DNA of 64,000 nt from Epiperipatus broadwayi (taxonomy: Eukaryota; Onychophora; Udeonychophora; Euonychophora; Peripatidae), in the NCBI GenBank assembly GCA_028023455.1, contig JAQFVV010000028.1, positions 1,003,501 through 1,067,500 on the forward strand, read 5' to 3'. How positions within the stretch are numbered: the first letter of the stretch is position 1; each line of letters starts with the position of its first letter. Position numbers and translations under genes: made by a program. The notes beneath the pieces were generated by a model, which had not been told where the DNA came from, made no database searches, and worked only from the letters and a program-made list of their open reading frames with translations. Positions 38,461 through 50,880 of this stretch are shown here, piece by piece.

Positions 38461-39240
38461 ATATATTGATACAGGTATATAATAAGCCTATATTTCAGAT
38501 AATAATAATGAATTTAGCGGAAAAATAACTTTATAAGTAAGTGTATATTTAAATGAATTAAACACGACAAATGTGTATAACCTATTTTCTATTATTTTCA
38601 ATCAGTTCTTTTGACATTTACATAGGATGTGCAGATTTGTGAACGTTGTAATTGGCAGAAAAGAGGAGTCTTTATGACTAATCCACTAACTCGAAGGGAA
38701 GGGGTAAAGAAAATATATTTTAAAAAAAAGTTTAAAAAGCCAATTTTAAAGATGGTTTCATCCAGAATAAAAATTTTGTAGGTGCAATCAATCTATTGCT
38801 CCTTCCTCTTTAAGTAATTATGCAATCTATTAGTAAAATGAGTAACCGTTTCAGAATTAAAGATTCATACTTTTTACACCCAATAAAAAGATGGTGTCAT
38901 CAAGATATATTTATTATAAACTTTAATTTTAAACTAACAAATAAATCATAAATGCAAAATAAGAATTTATATATTTACAAATGATATACATGTGTTAGAA
39001 CTTCCAAACTTCCCCAATGGGATGTCGCAAAGAACTAAAATTAATATAATATTAATTGCGTACTTAGATTTAATTTAACACTTAATATTCAATTATTAAT
39101 AGCACAAGAAGCAAAATGATCCAATTCTCAATTTATTTATTTTTTTAACTAATTTTAATAAACGGGATATTCGTCAATCCCTAAATTTTTTATCAGGACA
39201 ATCTCAGAAAAACTTGACGTCTGGCAAATCTACATTTATA
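38461..39240. other. Unassigned AT-rich sequence
   Basis: Nothing recognised. Confidence 0.35.
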
Positions 39241-39246
39241 AGTTTC

Positions 39247-39368
39247 CAGTTATTTTTGTTTTCTCATGTGTCATAGCATCAGCCGGAAAGCGAACCCGCT
39301 AACCCGGGACAACTGTTTGTAAAACAGCTGTCGATGACCTCTCGACCACCAATCCTTGACAGTTATTT
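39247..39368 (-). mobile_element. tRNA-derived SINE copy 5 (type A), minus strand
   Basis: The SINE is about 39256-39359, flanked by cagttattt on both sides (39247-39255 and 39360-39368). Reverse-strand signature: gattggtggtcgagaggtca ... gcgggttcgctttccggctg. Confidence 0.82.
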
Positions 39369-42013
39369 ACTTAATATTTATTAATTTGAACAACTTTAAC
39401 TATCGTACTTTAATTAATATTACATAAATGCTAATTAACATAATTACATTAGTCAATCTCGTTTAAGTATAAAGTAATATCATAAAGTTTACTTGTAAAT
39501 GAATTTTTTAAAAGTACCGTATTAGTCAATATGATTTGTTTTACTAACTCAAAAAGCCAAGATATTGATTTTTTTGTTTTATTATCCAATATTCTGAGTG
39601 TTTTATTTTGTAATGACGATCATAAATTTAACAATTTTACGTGTGTGGGTTTTTTTTTATTTTCGGAGGGAAAAGGGGGTGGGGCATTGATGCAGAGCCT
39701 AATCAATTTTAACTTTTCAACAGTAAACAGTAACAAAAAGTTGGGCATCAAAAATGAAAAATACTGCTTTCAAATACATTAATAATAATAATAAAAAAAC
39801 TTTGACATCAACTGTAAATTTCATTAAGAGAAAAAGGTGACAAAAAAAACCCCCACAATATATATATAATGGAAGTGAGAGTTCAAAAATGCTCAGCTTA
39901 ATTTTAAATTATATATTAGTAACATTATATTTAGACTAGCTTTTTGTTTATATATCTAAGTATTCGGCCCAAATTACTATTATGCAAAGCATGTTTCATT
40001 TCTCAGAAATACTGAAAGGATTTTACGGAGGTTTAAAGTCATCGAGTAGATTACATTACCCGGGAGGCCATGTGACATTTGAATATTGGAAATGACAGAA
40101 TTGACGTTTAATCCAGGGACTTTTAGCTTTTAAATTCACCACTCATAAAATAGTGATGATCTAGGACTATTAATACCCATTACTCATTTGATTCTCATTC
40201 AGAGTGCTTAATTTGAAACATACTAATCAATGGGTATATAAGAAGGAAAAACCTAATCACGAGGTACACAATAGAAAAAGAGTTGGTATCTGCTGAGTTA
40301 CACTGAACTGAGTTTTATTTTATTGGTTTGCATGGACATTTTAAAAATGTTAAGATGTTGATGTGACCCTCTAACATTATGTTAAACTGCTCAGGGCAAA
40401 AGCAGAATTATGCATGTCACTTTTTGATTAAGATGTAAATTTAAGGATGATGTATAGAGATATGTGTAGTACCTCTTCTGTTTGACCAAAAAGATGATAT
40501 ATTTGAACAATTGAGTACTATACTAAAACAATAGCTATTGCCATTAGAGACAAAACAGGGAGTTTAAAAAAAGATAGTCCTGATTTGAAAATGTTCAACC
40601 ACTTGAAAAGATATGACATACAGTTTCAAATAATTACCTCTGGATATCTCTCTATGTGCAAGATGGTGATTCCACAACATAAAGATTTTGCATTCTGCAG
40701 TTAATCAAAACTGAAACTATAATTGTGAAGCAGTGCATTTCAGTGCCATTAGCTGCTAATCTGAATGATCTCAGTAACAGAATTATGGAACTGGTGACTT
40801 CAAAAGAAAAAGACACTATAAAAGGTATTTGGAATATTTTTAATGATCACCTCAATATTATCCATTAAGAAGGTAAAGGATGTACAGAGCATTTACAAAA
40901 TGGTTAGTAAAACTTGATATCTCATTAAACTGGTTGTAATTTTTTGTGTAATTGTAATATGTTCCCATATAAGATATACTGTTTTGAAATTAGATGAATC
41001 ATTTTAAAACATCCTATCCTTTATTATTACTTATACAAGTTATAAATCCTGGAGAAGTGCTGTGTTTAAACAACATTCAATGTTTTACTGAACTCATGTT
41101 CAATGGATGAATGCATTTTGCTTGCAATCTAAGAATTTATATAGAAAGCAAATTTAAGGAGTAAAAATCATGAAAATATAATTTCATTCATTGTAAATGT
41201 AAACATTGTTGCACTAAAATTAGCTTTATTTAATATTTTGAAGTCAGAATTGCTAAGTAATTTTCTTTTTATAATACTGTGACTGGTTAACATTTTGTAA
41301 TATTAGTAAATTTTTGGTATATGTGTATGTGCGTGCTATGCAAAAAAAATATTTTTTTTAATAAGATATAATCCCTATGGTCATACATAAAACTAGTTTT
41401 TTACTTACAGAACACTCAAAAAAATGTGGTACAGAAATCTATGTAATCCTCAATTTGTGGTATCTCATGCTGTGTTAACATATTTTTGTGTCATACCTAT
41501 CTGCATATTTTGATTTATGAAAAAAAAAAAAAAATCTATTTTGATCCATAGCTATTGATAAACATGTCACCAGAAAGAAAAACCCAACATATGTAAAATT
41601 CATCTTATACTTAATGTTGTGTAATGAATAATTTATGTATATCAAAAGCTGTCTTCATATATTTATATTTTTAACTAAGGATTTTTTACTTTTTAATTGA
41701 AAATATAAATTCATTTTTACCCTATAATCCAAATGTTATAATTGTGTTAAGAAAAACGTAATCAATAACGAAATTTAATTTTAATCAATAATGTAACTTA
41801 ATTTTAAAAAAATCATATGAAATAAGTCATTTAAAAAGATTTTCAAATAGTAAATAATATTTTTAAAAATTAATTTTATTTAAGAGTAGTTTTGCATGAG
41901 TTATTTGCTTTTTATATAAAACAAAAATCTTTCTGACATTGAAATATTTTTATATACTTTAAATTTTCACTTAGCACACTTTCTTGAAACTTACGAATAA
42001 AGACATCTAAAAA
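39369..42013. other. Long stretch without recognised genes
   Basis: 40040-40900 is less AT-rich than its surroundings and contains no sustained open frame; it could be an old repeat or non-coding transcript remnant. A 14-A run lies near 41520. Nothing else is supportable. Confidence 0.35.
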
Positions 42014-42148
42014 AGATAATCCTGTCAAGCGTTGTTAGCCGAGAGGTCATCGCATCCGTCTTGCAAGCAAGTAGTTAGTTGCAGACGGTTGTGGGTTCGC
42101 GTCCCGGCCGATGCTATGACATATGAGAAAAAAAAAGAAGATAATCCT
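42014..42148 (+). mobile_element. tRNA-derived SINE copy 6 (type B), intact
   Basis: The SINE is 42024-42138 with duplication agataatcct at 42014-42023 and 42139-42148. B box GGGTTCGCGTCCCGG. The anticodon arm is replaced by an extended hairpin: ccgtcttgcaa (42056-42066) pairs with ttgcagacgg (42079-42088), leaving a 12-nt loop. This extended arm defines type B. Confidence 0.86.
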
Positions 42149-42254
42149 TAGGTGCATTTCGTACTAAACCAGAACTTTTGAATTGGCCAACAGTAACAAT
42201 TTCTTACACTTCTTTTCATCACACAGTATAGTTAATTCATAAAAAAAAATTAAT

Positions 42255-42478
42255 ACTTAGACAATCCCAAAATCAATAACAATGAACAATCTCGATCTGT
42301 TATCAAGGCAACCTCCTTTTTTCCTTGACAACAAATTGAGATTGTTGATTTTTTTTTTTTTAAGTGTCATAGCATCGGCCGGGACGCGAACCTGCAACCC
42401 AGGCAACTGCCTGCAAGTGCAAGGCAGTCACGCTGACCTCTCGACCACCAATTGTTATTAATATTGGGATTGCCTAAG
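42255..42478. mobile_element. Foldback family C copy carrying a nested SINE
   Basis: The ends acttagacaatccc and gggattgcctaagg are inverted. The central hairpin tatcaaggcaacctcc ... ccttgacaac is partly deleted compared with 20872-21000. SINE copy 7 sits in the right half, so this element was there before the SINE. Confidence 0.72.
42363..42450 (-). mobile_element. tRNA-derived SINE copy 7 (type C), minus strand, nested
   Basis: The reverse strand reads ttggtggtcgagaggtcagc, then ACTGCC...GGCAGT, then caggttcgcgtcccggccga and gatgctatgacac. It is very close to copy 1. It is flanked by attgttgatt and attgttatta, a probable short target duplication. Confidence 0.83.
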
Positions 42479-42599
42479 GGTTTCTATGAACCTATCTAGC
42501 CTTGAGGATTATTACAGTATAGTTAATATTTGTGAATATTAAATTATGGTAATTGGATTTACAAGTGTATCTAAAAAAAGATATTAGATATAGAAATAA

Positions 42600-42800
42600 T
42601 GAGTGAAAATCAGATTAATTATTTGTGTGCTTAAGTTTAATTAAAAACCAGATATATTAATCTTTTACTGGATTTAATGTGCAAAAAATGACGTAAAAAT
42701 CTCAACTCTAATAAATTATTAGTAATAATCATTAATATATTTATGTGGAGTGAATGGTATCAAAGATTTGAGGGCAGAATGTTTGACCCCTGTAAATCAA
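42600..42800 (+). repeat. V-family dispersed repeat copy
   Basis: attaatcttttactgga to gtggagtgaatggtatcaaa matches 30300-30480 and 47570-47700. Confidence 0.5.
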
Positions 42801-45479
42801 ATTTGTAATAATTTATAATTTTACTAAGTTGAAAAAATTTAAATTTATCCCAAAGAATGTATTTCCTCACTTTATGAAAATTACCCAAATTAACTTATTC
42901 TCATAAAAGGTCACTTACATATATAATATAGTTTTTTTTAAACAGTTCACTGCAGAAAATAACTCAATATTTTTTGTCTACCTAATGCATGATAGAGACA
43001 CATTTAAAATAATACAATATTTTCCCCCTAGGTATCTATTTCTATGGTTTAGTACTGTATCAGAATTATAATCTTCCAAGAAACAAACCCTTTGATTACA
43101 TCTGCACATCACTCAAAGTGATCAATATGAATACATACTAATTACAATCATAAATGTAATCCTAGTATTACAATGAAGTCTTATATTTCTAAATCAAAAT
43201 TTCAAGTGTATAGGTACATAACAATCATTACATAGTGTGATCCAGGGAAAGATGATTTGCTTTCTCTCCAAGATTCCTGAAGCACAGTCTCTGAATTAGT
43301 ACAGGTGTTATGTAGGCATAGTTTAGTTTGAATTATTCATCACAGATTCTAGTATGTCTAGGTCTCAAGTTGTGACTTAAGAAATAACAGTATGTCTTGT
43401 ACCTTTATGGATCATTTTCAGGGCTCACCCTGCCATCATGAAATCTTAAAAAAACATTTGAAAACATTTTTTGTCAGTCTTACTTTCACAGCTAAGAAAA
43501 ATCTAAATTATTTTACATTTTACAGCAGTTTTACACAATTTAGAACACAATTTAATGTTAATGCATTGTTCCATTTAGTAGAGGTATGAAAATCCTTTAC
43601 ACATTTTGTAAGATCACTACAACATGTTAGTCTCTTAACATTTTTGTAGTGAATAGTGAGTATGTCACACTATATAAAATGTGCATTGATTCAGAGATGG
43701 CACTGCTATCAGCGTAGAAAAAAAATCAGTCATCTGTTATTATTCCACTGCGATATGTTAGGTAGGGTATCATTCCAGTTTGAAACAAATGACCATATAA
43801 TGAAGAAAACTTTATGCTTACTTTTGAACATGTTTTTACATGTAATAAACCAAATAAATATTTCTAGTTTAAAAATTCTTTAAATGAGCAGAAATAATCT
43901 CAGCCCTATACAACTTTAATATAAGCCAATTGGAATGAAGTCTCACACATCTCCGTTTATTAAAAAGTCATGCTGTTAATTATACCATTGTCTGATTCAA
44001 CATCAATTTAAGAGCTTAATTGAAGTTAAAGTCATTTTTCTTCATATGGATATAATAACCCTTGATATCAGATGGTATGTCTAGACAAAAAAATTGGCCA
44101 GTGAGCAATTTGGTCACATTTTGTCATTTGAACAAAATTTACTTTATCATAAAATTTAAGACTTTAAACAGGATTATTATGAATCTTATTGATGCAGTTC
44201 TAAATGTAAGGTAAGATGAAAAGGAAATAGTGTAAAGAAATCATATTCTATAACTCTCAAGAAGACTACTAGATAGACAAAACTGTCCAATAATGGAATA
44301 AAAAGCACTGTAAAGGGTCAAAAGAAGTGAAATTTTTTAAAAATTTATTTTATTGATGATATATAGCAGGAAATGCAGATACTAACAACAATCTTAAGTG
44401 GGACTAATGAATTTGTTAAATTTTGGAAATTAAATAACTGCTTCTATTTCGATTCCATTCTAAGTCTTCTGATCTCTAGATATTAACACAATCACTTTGT
44501 TATTCTCAAACATTAAACAATTACTTTTTAAATTTGTATTAAAATTTTCTCTATGATATACACTGTATATATATTGCTTACAATAATTCTCTTCATATAC
44601 ATTTTTTAAATGATTCTTTTATTTTCCTGACAGTTTCGACTGTCCTGCAGTGAAAACAAAAAAACATCGATTAAAAAAAAAGTAAATAGGTATGAGTGAC
44701 TAAAAAAGATGGAAAAGACCAGAGAAGCTTAGAGAGAGTTCTCAAAATGCTGTAAACCTCTGCTTTTTGCAAGGTAACTAATTATGAGGATAAATAAATA
44801 AGATTACTGCAGACTTATGGAATCAAGCAGTGTCTTAATTAAAGGTAAGAATAAAACATTTTTCATACCTTAAAAATAAATAATTGTTTCTTTTATGCAT
44901 ATGTACAAATCTGGTTATTGTTCAATTCCAGGGATGAATTCGATGGATCAGTTTATTTAATAAAAAAATGAAACTTATAAAACTATACTCACATTGTGTC
45001 TCGTTCTATTTTAACTATTTCATTAGTTAACTGAAAGAAGAGTTTTGTGGGGGTGGTAGTAAGTCTTGATTTGTGATATTAAGTGATATTTCATTTCATA
45101 TATAGCATTTCTATGTTTTTTTTCTGCATATTTTTTTTTTGAAATTTGAATAAATAAGTAGATCAGAAAGAAACCTTAAATGTAAGTTTTGCATGTTCAC
45201 AGAAAAGAGATTAAAAAAAATTTAAATATGTAATTTTGCAATCATATGATTAAAAAAAGCAAGCCTTTTAAGTTATACATGCAAGCTGTTATTTCTGTAG
45301 AAAATAGGAAACAATTAGAAATCTTTTTTGTCATAAATATAACAATTTAAATATTTTTCTCGAAAAATCTTCTAAATAATATTGAAAAATTTAAATAAAA
45401 ATTTATCAGTTTTGAATAGACGCTTTATACAATGTGTGTACTTGAATGCTAATTTGTATATATAGTATACTTAATAATC
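42801..45479. other. Unassigned AT-rich sequence
   Basis: 43675-43740 resembles 33245-33310 (attcagagatggcactgct versus attcagagatggtgctgca), a minor dispersed repeat. No coding exon was recognised. Confidence 0.35.
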
Positions 45480-45600
45480 TTTATATTATATAATGAGCCT
45501 CACTGATGATAGCCAGCAGCTAGAAACCGGTCTGGGGATAAGGATATTCAGAAAAACTTGTTAAAAGCAATTCATGCTCATTACATAACATTTATAGTAT
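45480..45600 (-). repeat. Foldback family B2 fragment, reverse orientation
   Basis: tagaaaccggtctggggata and attcatgctcatt are the reverse complement of the B2 type sequence (cagaccggtttcta, aatgagcatgaat). Only one end is present. Confidence 0.45.
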
Positions 45601-45957
45601 AAGCTTATTAAATTACATCACATGATGAATGACATGATTTCCTTGCAATTAATAATCTTTCTGTATTATTTTTGATAATCTTGCTATTATTTTATTAATA
45701 TTAATGTGTCTACACCACTCCTACATTTATAAAATAATGCTTATACATAAGTAAAATATCACATTTATATGTATTTACCATGTAAAGACAAACATTTAAT
45801 TTTATCTGTCTAGCATGCTTTTGGAATAGTCTGCCATATGTAAATCTACAATTATTAACCACTGAAAGATGTGCAATTGTATAAAAAAAAATTAACCATT
45901 GATTATGCATTGTTTTTATAACTATTATAAATATCCATGCATTAACTCTTCAGTAAG

Positions 45958-46231
45958 AATTTTAAAAGCTTAAGTGAATCATTAAAGCTTAGAGCATATT
46001 TATATATAGACTAACCTATGCCTGATGTTAGAATTGACAACTGAATTGTACAAATTTAGTTAACCAGTGACATGTTACCTGTGATAGGTTAACTAAATTT
46101 GTACAATTCAATTGTTGATTATAACATCAGGCATGCAATACACTCATGTTGTGATATAAGCTTGGTCAGTAGGGTTGGTATATATATATATATATGCATG
46201 CTCTAAACTTAGGTGATTCACTTAAGCTTTT
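45958..46231. repeat. Two-level foldback element
   Basis: The outer arms tttaaaagcttaagtgaatc (45961) and gattcacttaagcttttaaa (46211) are inverted. Inside, tgcctgatgtta...gaattgtacaaatttagtta (46019 onward) pairs with taactaaatttgtacaattc...taacatcaggca (to 46134). The right side between the two levels carries an (AT)n expansion. Confidence 0.7.
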
Positions 46232-46743
46232 AAACTTTTATTGTCAGGTAAGTGCATGGAGATTTATAACAGTTACTAAAACAGCACATGGTCGTAGGTC
46301 CAGTTTGGCTTGGTTTCAAAACTTAGGATGTTTTGAATTTCAGGTTTTTATCATAAATAAATATGATGGTTATTAGATGCATACATGAATTAGATCTATC
46401 TTTCATTCCACTTGCTTTTTTGGTAAAGACAATATATAGAAATTGATTTGGGGATGCAGTTATTATAGCTGTATGAAATCTGGCGTTTATTGTTTGCTCT
46501 GGCTTTTGGCAGAATGTTCTAAAATAGAATGAGGAAGACTGCTTTTAGAAGAAAGCTTTGTCAGTTGTATTAAAGGTAAGAAGACTTAATTAAAATAATC
46601 TCAAAGTGATACATTTTATTTCTAACATACAATAGTTGTTCTTTCACATGTTCACAATTTATATTGTATTTAACACAATATTGTAATATTACACATTTTA
46701 TATAAGTTATAGATAAATCTTACATAAAAAATTTACTAATACT

Positions 46744-46887
46744 GTATGTAATATTTACTGAGGCTATAACCTCGATAATATGCATGTAAAATGCGATAGT
46801 AGGGACCTCTACAGGTGTTTTAACTACAAGCTTACGCTATGGAAGACACATATTATCGAGGTTATAGCCTCAGTAAATATTACTTAC
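46744..46887. mobile_element. Foldback/MITE family B, short copy
   Basis: gtaatatttactgaggctat at left and atagcctcagtaaatattac at right are perfect inverted ends. The interior has gcgatagtagggacctctac and aagcttacgctatgg, both also found in the 24042 copy. Downstream 'gcgtttaataaatttataat' is also shared with 24461, beyond the inverted repeats. Confidence 0.75.
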
Positions 46888-46964
46888 ATAATCAATGTGC
46901 GTTTAATAAATTTATAATTAATACTGTATATGATATTTATAAGTTGTTTTACACCATCCACTTT

Positions 46965-47395
46965 TAATACCTTGGGGAGGGATGTATGATGATTGCATGA
47001 TAATAAATATTGTAAGTTTATTTGTTTTTTTATCAATGTATCATTCACTGTTAGCTCAATCCTATCATAGCAATCCATCATCCCAGAAGTCAAACCAACC
47101 TCCCACATTGTAAATACATATGGAACATACACTTTTTCAAGAAAGCCATATAATACATGTTATATATAATACATGTTACAATTTAACTTCATATTGTAAT
47201 TTCTAAAATTAATGTACATATGAAGTTTAGATGTAACATGTACCATATGGCTAACTTGAAAATGTGTATGTTCCATATGTATCTATAGTGTGGGAGGTTG
47301 GTCTGACATTTGGGCTGATAAATAGTTGTGATAAGATTGAGCTAAAGATGTATGATGCACTGATAATAAAAACTTACAATGCATATTATAATATA
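46965..47395. repeat. Foldback family J, long arms
   Basis: The left arm (about 46999-47190) includes tgttagctcaatcctatcat and catatggaacatacactttt. The right arm (about 47210-47385) includes the complements aaaatgtgtatgttccatat and gataagattgagctaaag. A further half copy lies at 48885-49065. Confidence 0.68.
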
Positions 47396-47419
47396 ATGCT
47401 CATACACCCCTCTACAAGA

Positions 47420-47707
47420 TATTAAAAGGTGATAGAAACCAGGCCATATCTAGTTTGAGAATGGTGTAATGAAAGTTATCATAATTGTCAATATGAACAA
47501 GGAAATCAGATATTGATACCTCTCAAACATTGCAAATATATTATTCATTAAGTAAAGCTTAAAGTATAGATTCAGGCTAGAGATGGAAAATGTCCAGTTT
47601 AATAAATGATTAGTAAAAGTTATTAATATATTTCCATAAAGTGATTTGTATCTAAAGTTGTGAGTGCAGAAAATTTGAAACCTGTTAATTAAAGTATAGC
47701 AATTTGC

Positions 47708-47739
<32 letters not shown>

Positions 47740-47901
47740 ATACATGTATATTATCTACACTAAACTTAATGTAATTATAAGAGACTTGAACTCAGACTTT
47801 CAAACTCCTCACAGCTATTCAATCCATCTTATACAATTGAAACACATGGCCACATACATATGAAAGAGAGAAATGATCTCCAGTATAAATATATATATAT
47901 A

Positions 47902-47953
<52 letters not shown>

Positions 47954-48845
47954 TGCTGAACCAACACTAATCAGTTGGTCCAGATCACCATCTCCAAGAC
48001 ATACAGATACTGCTCACTTTATATTCAGATAGCAAAATTTCAAATTTTAATGGACATGCTTCATTCTTCTCTACTCTCTAACTCTTTTGCCATCTATCAT
48101 CCATATCAGCACAAAATATGTATATTAGAGATCATTTATCTTTTTCATATGTATACGATCATGTGAATCAATTGTATAAGATGAATTGTATAGCTGTGGG
48201 GAATTTGAATCTCTGAGTTCAAGTCTCTTATATAGACAATATACATGTATTTAAATATTACATATTCAGCCTGTAATCTTTGCATCCATCTTCTGTATAA
48301 TTAAATGAACATATTAAGATCCTATGTATGAGAGATCAGATTGACTTAAGGTCAACATGGGTATGATAACAATATTGGCATCATCAAGGACTGTGAGCAT
48401 TTGATCCAAAGATTTTCAATGAATATGAATGGCTAAAGAGTTGGAGAGTGGAGAAGATTGAAGCTTATCCATTAAACTTTGAAGATTTGCTATCTTAATA
48501 TAAACTGAGCCATGATTGCATATATGTGTTGGAGATGGTGATTTGGACCAAATGATGAGTGCTGATTTGGCAGAAAATATTCATATTGGAGATCATTTAT
48601 CTTTTTCACATGTATGTGGGCATGTGTATCAGTTGTCATAAGATGGATTGAATAGCTGTGGAGGGTTTGAAAGCCTAAGTTCGAGTCCCTTATAATTACA
48701 TATATATACTGAGTGAATGATGAAGATATGTGTAAGAGATTATGATCTGGGATAACTGATGATTTTTGATTCTGCATGAAATGCACATTATGGGAATCAT
48801 TTGCCCTTTTCACATGTCTTGTATCATGGGTTTTGATAATGTAAT
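47420..48845. repeat. W/V-family repeat cluster with (TA)n tracts
   Basis: 47570-47700 is a V copy. 47765-47885 and 48100-48235 are inverted (agagacttgaactcagactt versus gagttcaagtctctta) around a (TA)n tract at about 47886-47952. 48300-48690 holds a W copy with gagatcagattgacttaagg, a motif also at 61.38 and 61.85 kb. Confidence 0.55.
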
Positions 48846-48884
48846 CTATTTAAATATATATATATGAAGTTAAGTTTAAGAATC

Positions 48885-49065
48885 TCTAAAAATAATGTGT
48901 ATATGATGTTAAATTCAAACATGTTCTGTATGGTTTTTTGAAAAAGTGTATGTTCCATATGTATCTATAGTATGAAAGGCTGGTCTGACTTTTGGGATGA
49001 TGGATAGTTGTAATAGGATTGAACTAAAGGTGAATAATGTACTGATAAAAACATATAATACTGCA
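48885..49065 (+). repeat. Foldback family J, half copy
   Basis: gaaaaagtgtatgttccata, tatctatagtatgaaaggct and aggattgaactaaaggt match the right arm of 46965-47395. Confidence 0.55.
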
Positions 49066-49441
49066 TGTGATTTATTTCATGACAATATAAGTTGCAATCA
49101 CGTGACATAATGACTTTCAAAGAAAAAAATATGCTACTGTTGAATCTTGCATAAATGAATCTACTATGTTAATTTAGATAACAATTTTGACATCCAGCAT
49201 AGCTAACAACATTATTTGTTTTTGACTTATTTCAAACATTTATACTGTGAGAAGTCAAACTGCTTATTTTATATTAAAGTTGCTTTCTTCACTTTACTTC
49301 AGAGTCATCTACTGGAAGCTTAGTGAACAAGGACATCTATTAGATGGCATTGCTATTATATCCATGTTCCAGCTCAGTTTTTTGTAAGAACTTCCTTGGA
49401 GTAGTCTTTAGATTTAAAACAATAACTAATACACTTGTGTA

Positions 49442-50880
49442 TATAAAATTAAAAATAATTTAAAACGAATTGAAATAGACAACTCACTATATATATATAA
49501 AAAAGTAATACATCAACACAACTTTCATTCCTTAATGGAAGCTTTTCAAGATGTTTTTTACACAATCACATGACTAACTATCCTACTGCAACTCCACCCA
49601 ATGGACGTTATTTACATTACAATAAGTATATATATATATGTACATAAAAATGATTAAACTGATTACAATCTTCTTCTTTTTCCATAATGTATATATACAA
49701 AATAATCTAAAAAACACAAACAATAATAATTCTTTCCTTTTATTTAAAATTATAACTCTAAAGTTTCCAATAATTTAACAATGACTATTTCCCTCCTAAT
49801 TCTGTTGGAAATGGTTAAAATTTTCTTGAATATTATGAAACTTTGTATATTCAAGAAAATTTAAACAAACGTGTAAACATGATTAAAGGTTCAACATAAT
49901 TAGAGGAAAATGGACACTATTAGATTATTGAAAATAGAGTTATAATTTTTAAATAAAAGGAAATGATTATTATTATTATTATTTTTGTTTTTTAGATTAT
50001 TTTGTATATATAAATATATTATGGAAAAAAAAGGATTATAATAAGTTTAATCATTTTTTTGTACATATATGTATTTTACTAATTATATTTATTGTAGTGT
50101 AATATAAATAATGTCCATTGGATGGAGTTGCTATGGACAAGCCACAAGATGGATGTGAATGATAGTACAATATGCAGAAGATTTGGATAAAATTTTTATG
50201 TTAGTATGCTAATACAAATAGTGGGATGATTATGTTAGGAGAATTGTTGATTATAATAGTTTAAAAAATAGGGACTTTAAGAAGTGGAGAAATAGTATGG
50301 AGAATAAAGAGTTTAAATATATATAAAAGTAATCAGAATATTGGGTGCAAGTTAATTTATGATAGTAACACAGAAAGTAGTTTACTGTTTAAGGCTTGAA
50401 CAGAATCTTTAGCAACAAGGGAATATACACGTAAATGGAGAAATGTGGGTGATTTAGATTGCAAATTGCGTAAGAAAGGCATAGAAAATATTAGGCATCT
50501 GTTGATTCAATGTAAATTCTTGAAAGCAGAAAGGGTAATATTGGTTTTTATGCTGGGTTTGGGAAAAATAAGGGGGATTTAGATATAAATGTCATGGAAT
50601 TTGAAATGGGAGAGAGAAGAATATGAGAAAGAGGGTGGAAAATGGAAAGGGAGAGTAAGGTGGCTAACAGGTATCTCTGGACATAGTAGCTGAGATATTC
50701 CTGACTCTGATAAAGGAGAAGCCACAGTGCATGACATCATCACATCACATGATTGGGTAAAAACAAATAAAGGAATCCTTTAAGGAATGAAAGCTAGATT
50801 GATACATTAAATTTTTTTAAATTTATAAAGAGTTGTCTGTTTCAATTTTGATTTAAATTGATTATTTTTAATTTTATATA
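49442..50880. repeat. Large foldback element interrupted by a LINE fragment
   Basis: The outer ends tataaaattaaaaataattt (49442) and ttatttttaattttatata (to 50878) are inverted. Arms continue with agacaactc / gagttgtct, tttcattccttaa / ttaaggaatgaaag and tccacccaatggac / gtccattggatgga. The arms meet near 49830-49850 (attttcttgaatat / atattcaagaaaat). The LINE piece 50130-50745 splits the right arm, since arm sequence resumes at 50748 (catgattgggtaaaaac). The foldback is therefore older than this LINE copy. Confidence 0.72.
50130..50745 (+). pseudogene. 5'-truncated LINE copy inside the foldback
   Basis: Matches the 3' third of the LINE: gaagtggagaaatagtatgg, ggaatatacacgtaaatgg, gaaaatattaggcatctgtt (the zinc-knuckle region) and the end cacatcacat. 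It has in-frame stops (for example tga in 'aaggcttgaacag', where the full copy has a sense codon) and a deletion near 50536 in the region corresponding to about 55950-56005. It encodes no working protein. Confidence 0.8.

Noticed and set aside
47886-47952. (TA)n tract as a replication origin or regulatory element
   Set aside because: Simple TA runs are common in this AT-rich window and usually mark foldback loops or insertion sites; nothing else supports a function.
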